Shown piece by piece: positions 1 through 6,815 of a stretch of DNA of 15,813 bases. The notes beneath the pieces were generated by a model. It had not been told where the DNA came from. It was given only the letters and a program-made list of their open reading frames with translations, and made no database searches. The first letter of the stretch is position 1. Every line of letters starts with the position of its first letter. Source of the DNA: CBDVAK01 sp965371945 (GTDB taxonomy: Bacteria; Pseudomonadota; Gammaproteobacteria; Competibacterales; JAHEDQ01). Location: positions 1-15,813 of the forward strand of contig CBDVAK010000050.1 of assembly GCA_965371945.1 (NCBI GenBank), in the 5' to 3' direction. Both the position numbers and the translations under genes were made by a program.

Positions 1-25
1 TAATGTAAGAAATAGCACAATTTGC

Positions 26-58
26 AAAAAAATCAACGGCGCTCAGCACGGCCCGCTG
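26..58 (-). terminator. intrinsic terminator of the minus-strand DUF6635-like gene
   Basis: Read on the minus strand, CAGCGG (58-53) pairs with CCGTTG (39-34) with one G-T wobble. Two more inner pairs are possible across a bulge, and the stem is followed by A and then seven T (32-26). This is the textbook layout of a Rho-independent terminator. It starts 44 bases after the stop codon of the gene ending at 102. The stretch 59-101 between it and the stop shows nothing else. Confidence 0.7.
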
Positions 59-101
59 GGTAGCGACATGGCATTGGATCTCCTACCCTTTCTGAGGCAG
101 G

Positions 102-1067
102 CTAACGCAGTGCGGCGCGGGCCACGTCCAGCAGGTCGGCGAGGCGCGCGACATAGTGATCTCGGACGTGAAATCGACCATCGTGGTTATCAGCGAACGA
201 TGTCTGCAGGTGCTTGATCAGCGACATCAGGCGCCGTTGGTGGATTCCCAGGTGTTTCTGCAGCGGATCGGTGACGATGCCCGACAACGCCGCGGCGCAG
301 GCCGACAGCGTTATGATGCCGGTGGTCGAACCGATCACCAGGGCGGTGGATGGCGCGGCCGGAAACAGGCCGTACCAGGCGCCACCCAGAGTTGCGCCCA
401 GCGGAAAGCTGCTGATCGCCATATAGTGCGCCGCGGAGGTCGCCACCGCCGGCCCCAGCGACAATGCACCCGGGGTGACCTGTTTCAGAGTGATGGCGCC
501 GGTGCCCATCATCACCATCGCGTTGGCGATATCCGCTACTGCGGCACGCGCACCGGTATAACCGGCCAGCGCGTTTGCCAGCCGGATTCTGGCCTGCTGT
601 TCGCCGTGCCGGCGTATGGCCGGGGCGAGCAGCGCCTGCAACGCCGCGCTGACCCGTGGATCGGAAATGATCTCGGTCGCCAGCGCATCCTGCCCCGTAC
701 GGCGCTGACCCTGCTTGAAAGGCAGTTCCAGCAGTTCGCTGTGCAGCAGCCAGGTGACTTCGCGAGCGACGTCGGTTTCCAGAAACGGTTGCCAGGCGTT
801 CAATGTCCTGCTCAGTCGGTTGGCTCCCACTCCGGCGGCCAGAGAGGCGGTCAGCAAGCCGGCCAGTACCGGCACCATCAAAGCCAGATTGACCGGTGCG
901 CGCAACAGATCAAGGCCGAGTGCCTTGCGGTTGAGCGCCAGCGCGCCACGAATACCGAAGTGTCGATCCACGAACACCGGCACCATCGCGCGCCTGGCGC
1001 CGAAGTAGCACGTCATGGCATCGGTGACGATGGCCTCGATCTCCGGGTGAGTTCCTTGCGCTGTCAT
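102..1067 (-). CDS. DUF6635-like membrane-associated protein
   Basis: This is a 321-residue protein of unknown function. The N-terminal block, with FVDRHFGIRGALALNRKALG followed by DLLRAPVNLAL, resembles from memory the conserved start of the DUF6635 family, which supports the ATG at 1067. Hydrophobic stretches at about residues 55-82 and 225-265 and a Gly/Ala-rich middle suggest membrane association. There is no cleavable signal peptide. The C-terminal third, from about residue 270, is polar and basic with several His and Arg. The gene is alone on its strand and ends in a clear intrinsic terminator. Its 5' end touches the remnant of an RNA methyltransferase gene on the other strand, so it may have arrived by the rearrangement that cut that gene. 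No good Shine-Dalgarno is seen at this start. The reading frame is solid; the family name is a recollection, not a search result. Confidence 0.75.
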   Translation of the reverse strand: MTAQGTHPEIEAIVTDAMTCYFGARRAMVPVFVDRHFGIRGALALNRKALGLDLLRAPVNLALMVPVLAGLLTASLAAGVGANRLSRTLNAWQPFLETDVAREVTWLLHSELLELPFKQGQRRTGQDALATEIISDPRVSAALQALLAPAIRRHGEQQARIRLANALAGYTGARAAVADIANAMVMMGTGAITLKQVTPGALSLGPAVATSAAHYMAISSFPLGATLGGAWYGLFPAAPSTALVIGSTTGIITLSACAAALSGIVTDPLQKHLGIHQRRLMSLIKHLQTSFADNHDGRFHVRDHYVARLADLLDVARAALR

Positions 1068-1177
1068 CGTTGCTGGCGGCCGGCTACCAAGTCGATGCCA
1101 TCATCCCCTATGATTTTTTCCCGCAAACCTATCATGTCGAAACGCTGGCGTTGTTCAGTCTGAGGAACCCATCATGA
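1028..1177 (+). pseudogene. C-terminal remnant of a TrmA/RlmD-type RNA (uracil-5-)-methyltransferase
   Basis: One open frame, from just after an in-frame TGA at 1025 to a TGA at 1175-1177, encodes LLAAGYQVDAIIPYDFF followed by PQTYHVETLALFSLRNPS. The D-x-F-P-x-T-x-H-x-E signature is diagnostic for the C-terminus of SAM-dependent 5-methyluridine RNA methyltransferases (TrmA, RlmC, RlmD), where the Glu is the catalytic base. Only about the last 35 residues look authentic. Upstream the sequence belongs to the opposite-strand DUF6635-like gene, so the SAM-binding domain and catalytic Cys are gone and no start codon is visible. The stop overlaps the start of the next gene as ATGA, an intact translational-coupling junction left from a former operon. 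The fragment cannot be functional. An assembly join is an alternative explanation. Confidence 0.75.
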
Positions 1178-1731
1178 CGCAGAATGCGATGAGCGTGGAA
1201 CGATTGATCGAATTCTGGTTCTCCGACCGGGTTCGACCGCTGTGGTTCCGTTCCACCCCGGAATTCGACGCTGAGTTGCGCGCAGACTATCTGGCGACCG
1301 TGGAGGCAGCGGCCGAGGGCCGACTGGCGGATTGGGAACGTACCGCCGAAGGTGCGCTGGCATTGGTGATCGTTTTGGACCAGTTGCCGCTCAACATCTT
1401 TCGGGGTGAATCGCGTTGCTTTGCGACCGAGGCGGCTGCCCTTGCGGTCGCGGAGCGGGCCGTCGCCGCCGGCCTCGATGCCGGTCTTAGCGATGAGCAG
1501 AAGGTATTTCTGTATATGCCCTACATGCACAGCGAGAACCCCCTTGATCAAGACCGCGCGGTGGCGCTCTACCAGGCCGCGGGTCTGGACGGACAGCTCA
1601 AGTACGCGCAACACCATCTGGACATCGTGCGCCGCTTTGGCCGTTTCCCGCATCGCAACGCCATACTCGGCCGCAAAAGTACGGAGGAAGAGCAGGTCTG
1701 GCTGGCCTCGGAACAGGCATTCCTGGGCTGA
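1174..1731 (+). CDS. DUF924 family protein
   Basis: The protein has 185 residues, the usual DUF924 length. Family landmarks run in order: an FWF near residue 15; LDQLPLNIFRG around residues 68-78, where relatives usually have DQFPRN; a FLYMPYMHSENPLDQ block; and RFGRFPHRNAILGR with a following ST-EE near the C-terminus. DUF924 proteins are all-helical and their biochemical role is not established. The ATG at 1174 overlaps the stop of the methyltransferase remnant (ATGA), so the gene was once the second gene of that operon and probably relied on coupled translation. Another ATG at 1189 is possible, but the overlap favours 1174. With the upstream gene broken, its present promoter is unclear. 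Confidence 0.9.
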   Translation: MTQNAMSVERLIEFWFSDRVRPLWFRSTPEFDAELRADYLATVEAAAEGRLADWERTAEGALALVIVLDQLPLNIFRGESRCFATEAAALAVAERAVAAGLDAGLSDEQKVFLYMPYMHSENPLDQDRAVALYQAAGLDGQLKYAQHHLDIVRRFGRFPHRNAILGRKSTEEEQVWLASEQAFLG

Positions 1732-1776
1732 ACCGGCGGCGAGTGTCTGCTTGCGGATGCTCTCGGGCGTTTCGGT

Positions 1777-1791
1777 GGCGGCGCTGCCGCC
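1777..1791 (+). terminator. GC-rich hairpin after the DUF924 gene, weak terminator candidate
   Basis: A perfect six-base-pair hairpin, GGCGGC-GCT-GCCGCC, lies 46 bases after the DUF924 stop and before the promoter of the TRAP operon. There is no T-run behind it, so it is not a classical intrinsic terminator. It could only slow polymerase or mark the end of the transcript. The rest of the 142-base gap between this stop and the promoter (1732-1873) shows no gene or repeat I can support. Confidence 0.25.
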
Positions 1792-1873
1792 TGCGAGGCG
1801 GAGGCGCGGAAACCGGTTCGTTCGTGCTCAGCGTGTGGTTGCGTTATCTGCAACTGCTCACGGAGGCTCCATC

Positions 1874-1901
1874 TTGACTTGGTTTCGTTTGTAACTATAT
1901 T
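1874..1901 (+). promoter_or_regulatory. promoter of the TRAP/marR operon with overlapping MarR-type operator
   Basis: A -35 box TTGACT (1874-1879) and a -10 box TATATT (1896-1901) are separated by 16 bases. The spacer and box edges are filled by TTGGTTTCG-TT-TGTAACTAT (1879-1898), an imperfect dyad with 5 of 9 half-site matches. Seventeen of its 20 bases are identical to a dyad in the same place in the promoter at 5371-5400. A repressor bound here would block RNA polymerase. The marR gene in this operon is the obvious candidate, which would make it autoregulatory. The start codon of dctP lies 52 bases downstream. The repeat and boxes are seen directly; the regulator assignment is inferred. 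Confidence 0.7.
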
Positions 1902-1953
1902 GCGGGGTAGATTTGTCGCACGAGCATTGAGTCACAGGGAGAGGGGGGGGAAC

Positions 1954-2979
1954 ATGCACAAGACGATCGCCATCATACTGTCCTGGCTGGTTGTGGCTCT
2001 GGCGGGCACCGCGCAAGCCGAAACCGACGTCATAGAACTGAAAGTCAGCCATTTTCTGCCCTCGACGCACTGGATCCAGACCTGGTTTCTGGAGCCATGG
2101 GCGCAAGAACTGCAGGAGCGCACCGGCGGCAAGGTCAAAGTCACTATCTTTGCTGCCGGTTCCGCTTTTGGACATGTTGCCAAGCAGATGGACCAGGTAC
2201 GTGCCGGCGCGGTCGATATTGCGCATGGTCTGACCGGGATACCACGCGGGCGCATGCCGCGTACTTCGATCATCGACATGCCGTTTCTGGTCAGGACCGC
2301 CGATGCGGCCAGCCGTACCCTCTGGGATCTGTATCCGGACTATCTGCAACCTGAATACAAGGGCGTCAAGGTGCTGGCGCTGCATGCCCACAACGCCGGT
2401 CAGATCCACACCCGCGATCGCAAGGTCGAGACCATGGCCGATTTGCAGGGGCTGCGGTTGCGTACACCCAGCCTGGCGGTGTCGATGATGCTCGAGCAAC
2501 TGGGTGCCTCGCCGGTGGGGATGCCACCGACGCAGGTCTACGAGAACCTGCAAAAAGGCGTGATTGACGGCACCGTGTTTCCCTGGGAGGCGATCAACGC
2601 CTTCAAGCTCTACGAAGTGCTCAACTACCACCTCGAGGCGGACGCCTACACCACTTCATTTTTCTTCGTCATGAACCAGAGCAAGTACGATGCTCTGCCC
2701 GAGGACGTGCGCCAGGTCATCGACGAAATCTCCGGGGAAACCCTGATCGAGAAGTTTGGTCCCTGGTGGAATGAAGGTGATGAACCCGGCCTCCAGGCCA
2801 TCGAGAACAAGGGCAATACGGTCACCGCGCTCAGCGACAGCGAGCGCGATGCCTGGCGCAAGGAGCTTGCCCCCATGATCGAAGCCTATCTGGCCGGCAT
2901 CGAGGAAAAGGGCGTCGACAATGCCAGGGAGATCTATAGCAAGGCCCAGGAACTGGTAGTGGGTTACGAAGGCAAGTAG
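1954..2979 (+). CDS. dctP: TRAP transporter solute-binding protein, DctP family
   Basis: This is the periplasmic binding protein of a TRAP transporter, which captures an organic acid and delivers it to the membrane subunits. The 341 residues fit the family length. MHKTIAIILSWLVVALAGTAQA is a clear Sec signal peptide with an AQA cleavage motif. In the mature protein, DLQGLRLRTPS holds the Arg residues (168 and 170) expected to clamp the substrate carboxylate. PTQVYENLQKGVIDG, a family block, follows. The ATG at 1954 is chosen because a GGGAGAG-like ribosome site precedes it and the signal peptide starts there. Upstream in-frame starts would run through the promoter. It heads the operon with dctQ, dctM and marR. 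Placement beside homogentisate genes suggests an aromatic-acid ligand rather than a C4-dicarboxylate, but that is inference. Confidence 0.93.
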   Translation: MHKTIAIILSWLVVALAGTAQAETDVIELKVSHFLPSTHWIQTWFLEPWAQELQERTGGKVKVTIFAAGSAFGHVAKQMDQVRAGAVDIAHGLTGIPRGRMPRTSIIDMPFLVRTADAASRTLWDLYPDYLQPEYKGVKVLALHAHNAGQIHTRDRKVETMADLQGLRLRTPSLAVSMMLEQLGASPVGMPPTQVYENLQKGVIDGTVFPWEAINAFKLYEVLNYHLEADAYTTSFFFVMNQSKYDALPEDVRQVIDEISGETLIEKFGPWWNEGDEPGLQAIENKGNTVTALSDSERDAWRKELAPMIEAYLAGIEEKGVDNAREIYSKAQELVVGYEGK

Positions 2980-3016
2980 CGCTTGTTTGCCACCCCGGCG
3001 GACAGGGGATGCGGGC

Positions 3017-3517
3017 ATGCAGGTAGTCGGTCGCTGGTTGTTCACCGTCAGCCAATGGTCGGCAAGGTGCGGAATGCTGGCACTGATCGCGGCCATGCTG
3101 GCAACTGCTGCCGACGTGCTGGCGCGCAAGCTGTTCGGATACACCTATTCCGGCACCATCGATCTGGTTCAGTTGCTGGTGCTCAGTGGTGCATTTCTCG
3201 CTATTCCCTACACCTTTGCAGCCCGTGGCCATGTCGCGGTGGCCATTGTCGCCAGCTATCTTTCGACCCGCTCGCTGGCCCTGCTTGACACGGCCGCGGC
3301 GGCCCTGGCGAGCGTGCTGATGGCCTTGTTCGCCTGGTACGGTTGGGGCCAGGCAGCGTTGCAGGTGGAATACGGTGATGTATCACAGACCATCGGTATC
3401 CCCATGATCTGGTACTGGATTCCGCTGGTCTACGGCTGTTTGCTGTCGGCGTTGATCACCCTGACGATGATGCTGGGTGGCGGACGCTCGCCGCTGCCAA
3501 CCGACAGCAGCGGTTGA
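3017..3517 (+). CDS. dctQ: TRAP transporter small permease subunit, DctQ family
   Basis: A 166-residue protein with four hydrophobic helices, as in DctQ. It starts with helix LALIAAMLATAADVLARKLFG, whose R-K-hydrophobic end is typical, followed by Y-S-GTIDLVQLLVLSGAFL. The segment FAARGHVAV matches the usual G-H-hydrophobic-x-V block, and two C-terminal helices complete it. DctQ pairs with DctM in the inner membrane and docks the loaded binding protein. The ATG at 3017 is preceded by AGGGGA with a seven-base gap. A TTG ten codons earlier is possible but lacks such a site. The gene lies 37 bases after dctP and 9 bases before dctM. Confidence 0.9.
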   Translation: MQVVGRWLFTVSQWSARCGMLALIAAMLATAADVLARKLFGYTYSGTIDLVQLLVLSGAFLAIPYTFAARGHVAVAIVASYLSTRSLALLDTAAAALASVLMALFAWYGWGQAALQVEYGDVSQTIGIPMIWYWIPLVYGCLLSALITLTMMLGGGRSPLPTDSSG

Positions 3518-3526
3518 GGCTCATTG

Positions 3527-4831
3527 GTGTCGACCGGGTTTGTCAGCACCATCGCTTTTGTGTCGTTGTTCGCCCTGATCGCATTGCGGGTGCCGATTGC
3601 CGTGGCTATGGGTGTGGTCGGGGCGGTCGGCGGTCTGGTGCTCAACGGCCCCAACAGTGTCGGTTTCGTACTCGGTAGCACCCCATTCGAGACGGTGTTT
3701 CCCTACGGCCTTTCGGTGTTGCCGCTGTTTATCATGATGGGCGTGTTCGCCGCCCGCGCCGGTCTTTCGCGCAGCCTCTATGAGGCCGTCAACGCCTTTG
3801 TCGGCCACTATCGCGGTGGCCTGGGTATGGCGACCGTCGGTGCCTGCGCGGGCTTCGGGGCCATCTGCGGGTCCAGCCTCGCGACCGCGGCCACCATGAG
3901 CAAGGTGGCCATGCCGGAAATGCGCCGTCTCGGCTATGACGATGGGCTGGCTGCCGCTACCGTTGCTGCCGGTGGCACGCTCGGCGTGCTGATCCCACCC
4001 AGCGTGATCATGGTCATCTACGCCATCCTCACCGAGCAGTCGATTGGCCGCATGTTCGCCGCGGCGATCATACCCGGTGTTCTCGGCACTGCACTGTATA
4101 TGGCCGCCGTTTGGGTGCGCACCGCCCTGCAGCCGCAACTGGGGCCTGCCGGTACCCGGCTCGGATGGACAAAGCGGTTACAGGCCGTGGTCAACGTATG
4201 GGCGGTGGCGTTGCTGTTCGTGCTGGTGATCGGCGGCATTTATCTGGGCTGGTTCTCGCCCACGGAAGCGGCTGCCATAGGCGCACTGGGCGCCTTACTG
4301 GTCGCTTTGGCCAAACGACGCCTGAACTGGACGGTGTTTTTCGACTGCCTGGGCGAGACCGCGACCACCAGCGGCATGATCTTTCTGATTCTGATCGGCA
4401 CTGCGGTGTTCAACTATTTTGTCGAGAGCACCGGGTTGCCGCGTGCGTTGGTCGAACTGGTGGGAACCCTCGGCTGGCCGCCGATGGCGATCGTGGTGTT
4501 GCTGATCGTGTTTTATCTGTTGCTGGGCTGTGTCATGGACGCTCTGTCGATGATACTGCTGACGCTGCCGTTCGTGTTTCCGTTGGTTAGTGCACTGGGC
4601 CTGGATCCCATCTGGTTTGGGATTCTCATGGTATCGGTAGTGGAGATCGGTCTGATCACGCCACCGGTGGGCATGAATCTGTTTGTCATCATGGCTACGG
4701 TGCCGGGTTTGCGGTTGGCGACCATCAGTCGCGGCATTATCCCATTTCTGATTGCCGACCTGGTGCGCGTCACACTGCTGGTGTTGTTTCCGGCGCTGTC
4801 GTTGTGGTTGCCATCGAAGATGGGGCCATGA
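3527..4831 (+). CDS. dctM: TRAP transporter large permease subunit, DctM family
   Basis: The sodium-coupled membrane subunit that moves the substrate across the inner membrane. It has 434 residues and about a dozen hydrophobic segments. Family blocks include LRVPIAVAMG near the N-terminus, FGAICGSSLATAATM around residues 107-121, GGTLGVLIPPSVIMVIYAI in the middle, FSPTEAAAIGALGALL, then LGCVMDALSMILLTLPFVFP and ITPPVGMNLFV towards the end. The start is uncertain by one codon. GTG at 3527 is chosen because the GAGG at 3516-3519 sits seven bases upstream; the TTG at 3524 is the alternative. Only 9 bases separate it from dctQ and 16 from the MarR gene, so all four genes should share one transcript. 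Confidence 0.93.
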   Translation: MSTGFVSTIAFVSLFALIALRVPIAVAMGVVGAVGGLVLNGPNSVGFVLGSTPFETVFPYGLSVLPLFIMMGVFAARAGLSRSLYEAVNAFVGHYRGGLGMATVGACAGFGAICGSSLATAATMSKVAMPEMRRLGYDDGLAAATVAAGGTLGVLIPPSVIMVIYAILTEQSIGRMFAAAIIPGVLGTALYMAAVWVRTALQPQLGPAGTRLGWTKRLQAVVNVWAVALLFVLVIGGIYLGWFSPTEAAAIGALGALLVALAKRRLNWTVFFDCLGETATTSGMIFLILIGTAVFNYFVESTGLPRALVELVGTLGWPPMAIVVLLIVFYLLLGCVMDALSMILLTLPFVFPLVSALGLDPIWFGILMVSVVEIGLITPPVGMNLFVIMATVPGLRLATISRGIIPFLIADLVRVTLLVLFPALSLWLPSKMGP

Positions 4832-4847
4832 TCCGGGAGAGAGGCCG

Positions 4848-5345
4848 ATGACTGTCGTCAAATCCGGGGCGCGCAGCGAACCACAGGCGCCCGGGCGTGA
4901 ACTGGATCTGGAGCGATTCCTGCCCTATCGACTGCGGGTGCTGAGTCAGACCATCAGCGGTTGTCTGGCATCGATCTATGCCACACAGTTCGGGCTCGCC
5001 ACCCCGGACTGGCGGACCATGGTGATTCTGGCCCGCTACCAGCCGTTGTCCGCCAACGATGTCGCCGGCCGCTCCAGCATGGACAAGGTGCAAGTCAGCC
5101 GTGCGGTGGCGCGGTTGACCCGGACCGGTCTGGTGGTGCGCGAAGTGGATAGCGGCGACCGGCGCCGTTCACAATTGCGCCTCAGCACCCGGGGACAGTC
5201 GGTCTATGCGCGGCTGGTCCCACAAGTGCAGTTGGTCGAAGCCCGCTTGCTGGATGCCCTCGATGACAGCGAGCGGGAGCAGTTGGATCGCATCGTAGAA
5301 AAACTGCAGGCGCGCGCCGAGGCACTGTGCGAGCGCCGGGATTGA
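4848..5345 (+). CDS. MarR-family transcriptional regulator
   Basis: A 165-residue winged-helix repressor of the MarR type. The core runs from FLPYRLRVLSQTISGCLASIY through DWRTMVILARYQPLSANDVA. The recognition helix is DKVQVSRAVARLTRTG (from residue 79), and the wing carries the family's D-R-R signature (residues 104-106) before SQLRLSTRG. Family members bind short palindromes as dimers and release on binding an aromatic acid. ATG 4848 has a purine-rich GGGAGAGAGG just upstream; the longer frame would overlap dctM. As last gene of the TRAP operon and next to the homogentisate operon, it is the likely reader of the two matching dyads at 1879-1898 and 5378-5397. The ligand is probably homogentisate or a relative (inference). 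Confidence 0.9.
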   Translation: MTVVKSGARSEPQAPGRELDLERFLPYRLRVLSQTISGCLASIYATQFGLATPDWRTMVILARYQPLSANDVAGRSSMDKVQVSRAVARLTRTGLVVREVDSGDRRRSQLRLSTRGQSVYARLVPQVQLVEARLLDALDDSEREQLDRIVEKLQARAEALCERRD

Positions 5346-5370
5346 TCTGTTCCGCGCCAGGGTGTTGGTG

Positions 5371-5400
5371 TTGCAACTTGGTTTCGTTCGCAACTAATAT
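5371..5400 (+). promoter_or_regulatory. promoter of the homogentisate operon with overlapping MarR-type operator
   Basis: A -35-like TTGCAA (5371-5376) and a strong -10 TAATAT (5395-5400) lie 18 bases apart. Between them sits TTGGTTTCG-TT-CGCAACTAA (5378-5397), a dyad with 7 of 9 half-site matches. It shares 17 of 20 bases with the site at 1879-1898, and the identity extends two bases further left (AC). The better symmetry suggests this is the stronger site. It controls the DUF2783, hmgA and hydrolase genes. Adjacent GTTGC/GCAAC arms add a second overlapping inverted repeat. Confidence 0.75.
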
Positions 5401-5442
5401 TTGACGCATTGGTGGCGTTCCGATGGACAACAGGAGGCAACC

Positions 5443-5685
5443 GTGAACAGTCCTGGCAAGCTCAAGATTGAAACGCGTCTGGCAGCTCCGGATGACTTTT
5501 ACCAGCAGTTGCTGGATATGCACCGCGATCTCGACGATGAGCAAAGCCGGCTGGTCAATGCCAAGTTGATCCTGCTGCTGTGCAACCACATCGGTGATCA
5601 GCAGGTGCTCGATGAGGCCATGACGATGGCGCGGGAGGACATCGTCCCCGCGGAAACCGGTGCAGGAGCAGATAGCGATGCATAA
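5443..5685 (+). CDS. DUF2783 family small protein
   Basis: An 80-residue protein. The pattern FYQQLLDMHRDLDDEQS, then LVNAKLILLLCNHIGDQQVL, is what I recall for DUF2783, a small family often found beside aromatic-ring oxygenase genes. Its function is not known. GTG 5443 follows a strong AGGAGG at a good distance (43 bases after the -10 box); the longer frame from 5401 begins inside the promoter. The 3' end overlaps hmgA by 8 bases, so translation of the two is probably coupled. It is predicted soluble and helical, with no Cys or His cluster that would suggest a cofactor. A role as partner or chaperone of the dioxygenase is only a guess from position. Confidence 0.8.
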   Translation: MNSPGKLKIETRLAAPDDFYQQLLDMHRDLDDEQSRLVNAKLILLLCNHIGDQQVLDEAMTMAREDIVPAETGAGADSDA

Positions 5686-6808
5686 ATGGATCGAATTTCC
5701 TCTGGTCGAGGGGGATCATCAGCGCCAGGCACACTGCGATCTGCCTGCGGGAACCTATGAGCGGGAACTGGGTCGAGAAGGGTTCTTCGGCCCTGCCTCA
5801 CACATGTTACATACTCACCCCCCGACCGGCTGGGTCGACTGGGAAGGCCCGTTGCAGCCGCATTGCTATGATCTGAACCAGCTCGAGGAGGGGGATGGCC
5901 CCTGGGATGCGGTCCCGGTGCTACACAACGCGCAGGTGCGGGTCAGGGTGTGGCGTAGCAGCGTCAACATGGGTGAGTTGGTGCGCAACGCCGATGGTGA
6001 CGAGCTGTTGTTCGTACACGAAGGCCGGGGCGATTTCTTTTGCGACTACGGTCACCTGCAATTCGGTGACGGGGACTATATCGTCATCCCGCGTGGGACC
6101 CAGTGGCGGATCGAGCTGCAGGAGCCGCTTTTTGCGCTGCTGATCGAGGCCAGTGACGGTGGTTACCAGATTCCCGAACGGGGCATACTCGGCCCGCATG
6201 CGCAGTGGGATCCCAACGTCTTGCGTACTGCCAGGCTGGACGACGCATTCCGGGCCCAGCAGGGTGAGCAGCCCTGGAAGGTACGCATCAAGCGCAACCA
6301 GCAACTGAGCCTTTGCCGCTATCCATTCAACCCGCTGGATGCGGTGGGCTGGCATGGTACGGTGACCTGTTTCGCGCTCAACTGGCGCGATATCCGGCCG
6401 CTGATGAGTCACCGCTACCATCTGCCGCCGTCCGCGCATGCCACCTTTATCGCCAACGGCTTCGTGATCTGTACTTTCGTGCCACGCCCGATCGAGTCCG
6501 ATCCCGGCGCCCTCAAGGTGCCGTTCTATCACAGCAATGACGATTACGACGAGGTGCTGTTCTACCATCGCGGCAATTTCTTCAGCCGTGACAACATCGA
6601 CCGGGGCATGATGACCCTGCACCCGGCTGGTTTCCCGCACGGTCCCCACCCCAAGGCGCTCAAGAAGAGCCTGGAGAATCCCGCCAGCGAGACCGACGAG
6701 GTGGCGGTGATGATCGACACCCGCTATGCGCTGGAGACATCCGCACAGTTGCAATCCACGGAGAACGGCGACTACGTCGATTCCTGGAAATCGCCGGGTC
6801 AGGAGTAG
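5678..6808 (+). CDS. hmgA: homogentisate 1,2-dioxygenase
   Basis: This non-haem Fe(II) cupin enzyme opens the ring of homogentisate with O2 to give maleylacetoacetate. At 376 residues it belongs to the shorter bacterial type (the human enzyme has about 445). The C-terminal cupin carries the expected iron-ligand region: H285-SNDDYD-E292, then HPAGFPHGPHP at residues 315-325, the family signature. LFVHEGRGDFFCDYG and GDYIVIPRGTQWRI form the N-terminal cupin. In this group the first His and the Glu are separated by six residues, against five in the human protein. ATG 5678 follows AGGAG with a nine-base gap and overlaps the DUF2783 stop. The gene upstream of the hydrolase completes a ring-opening plus cleavage pair. 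Action on a substituted homogentisate cannot be excluded. Confidence 0.92.
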   Translation: MHKWIEFPLVEGDHQRQAHCDLPAGTYERELGREGFFGPASHMLHTHPPTGWVDWEGPLQPHCYDLNQLEEGDGPWDAVPVLHNAQVRVRVWRSSVNMGELVRNADGDELLFVHEGRGDFFCDYGHLQFGDGDYIVIPRGTQWRIELQEPLFALLIEASDGGYQIPERGILGPHAQWDPNVLRTARLDDAFRAQQGEQPWKVRIKRNQQLSLCRYPFNPLDAVGWHGTVTCFALNWRDIRPLMSHRYHLPPSAHATFIANGFVICTFVPRPIESDPGALKVPFYHSNDDYDEVLFYHRGNFFSRDNIDRGMMTLHPAGFPHGPHPKALKKSLENPASETDEVAVMIDTRYALETSAQLQSTENGDYVDSWKSPGQE

Positions 6809-6815
6809 CCTGCCC

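Noticed and set aside
156..1163. A 335-codon open frame on the plus strand opposite the DUF6635-like gene
   Set aside because: Its translation is low-complexity Arg/Gln/Gly with no family features, while the minus-strand frame has conserved blocks and a terminator.
1732..1870. Possible frameshifted coding remnant after the DUF924 gene: GECLLADALGRFGGGAA in one frame and FVLSVWLRYLQLLTEAPS in another
   Set aside because: Both pieces are short, have no start or ribosome site, match no family I recognise, and such peptides are expected by chance in GC-rich DNA.
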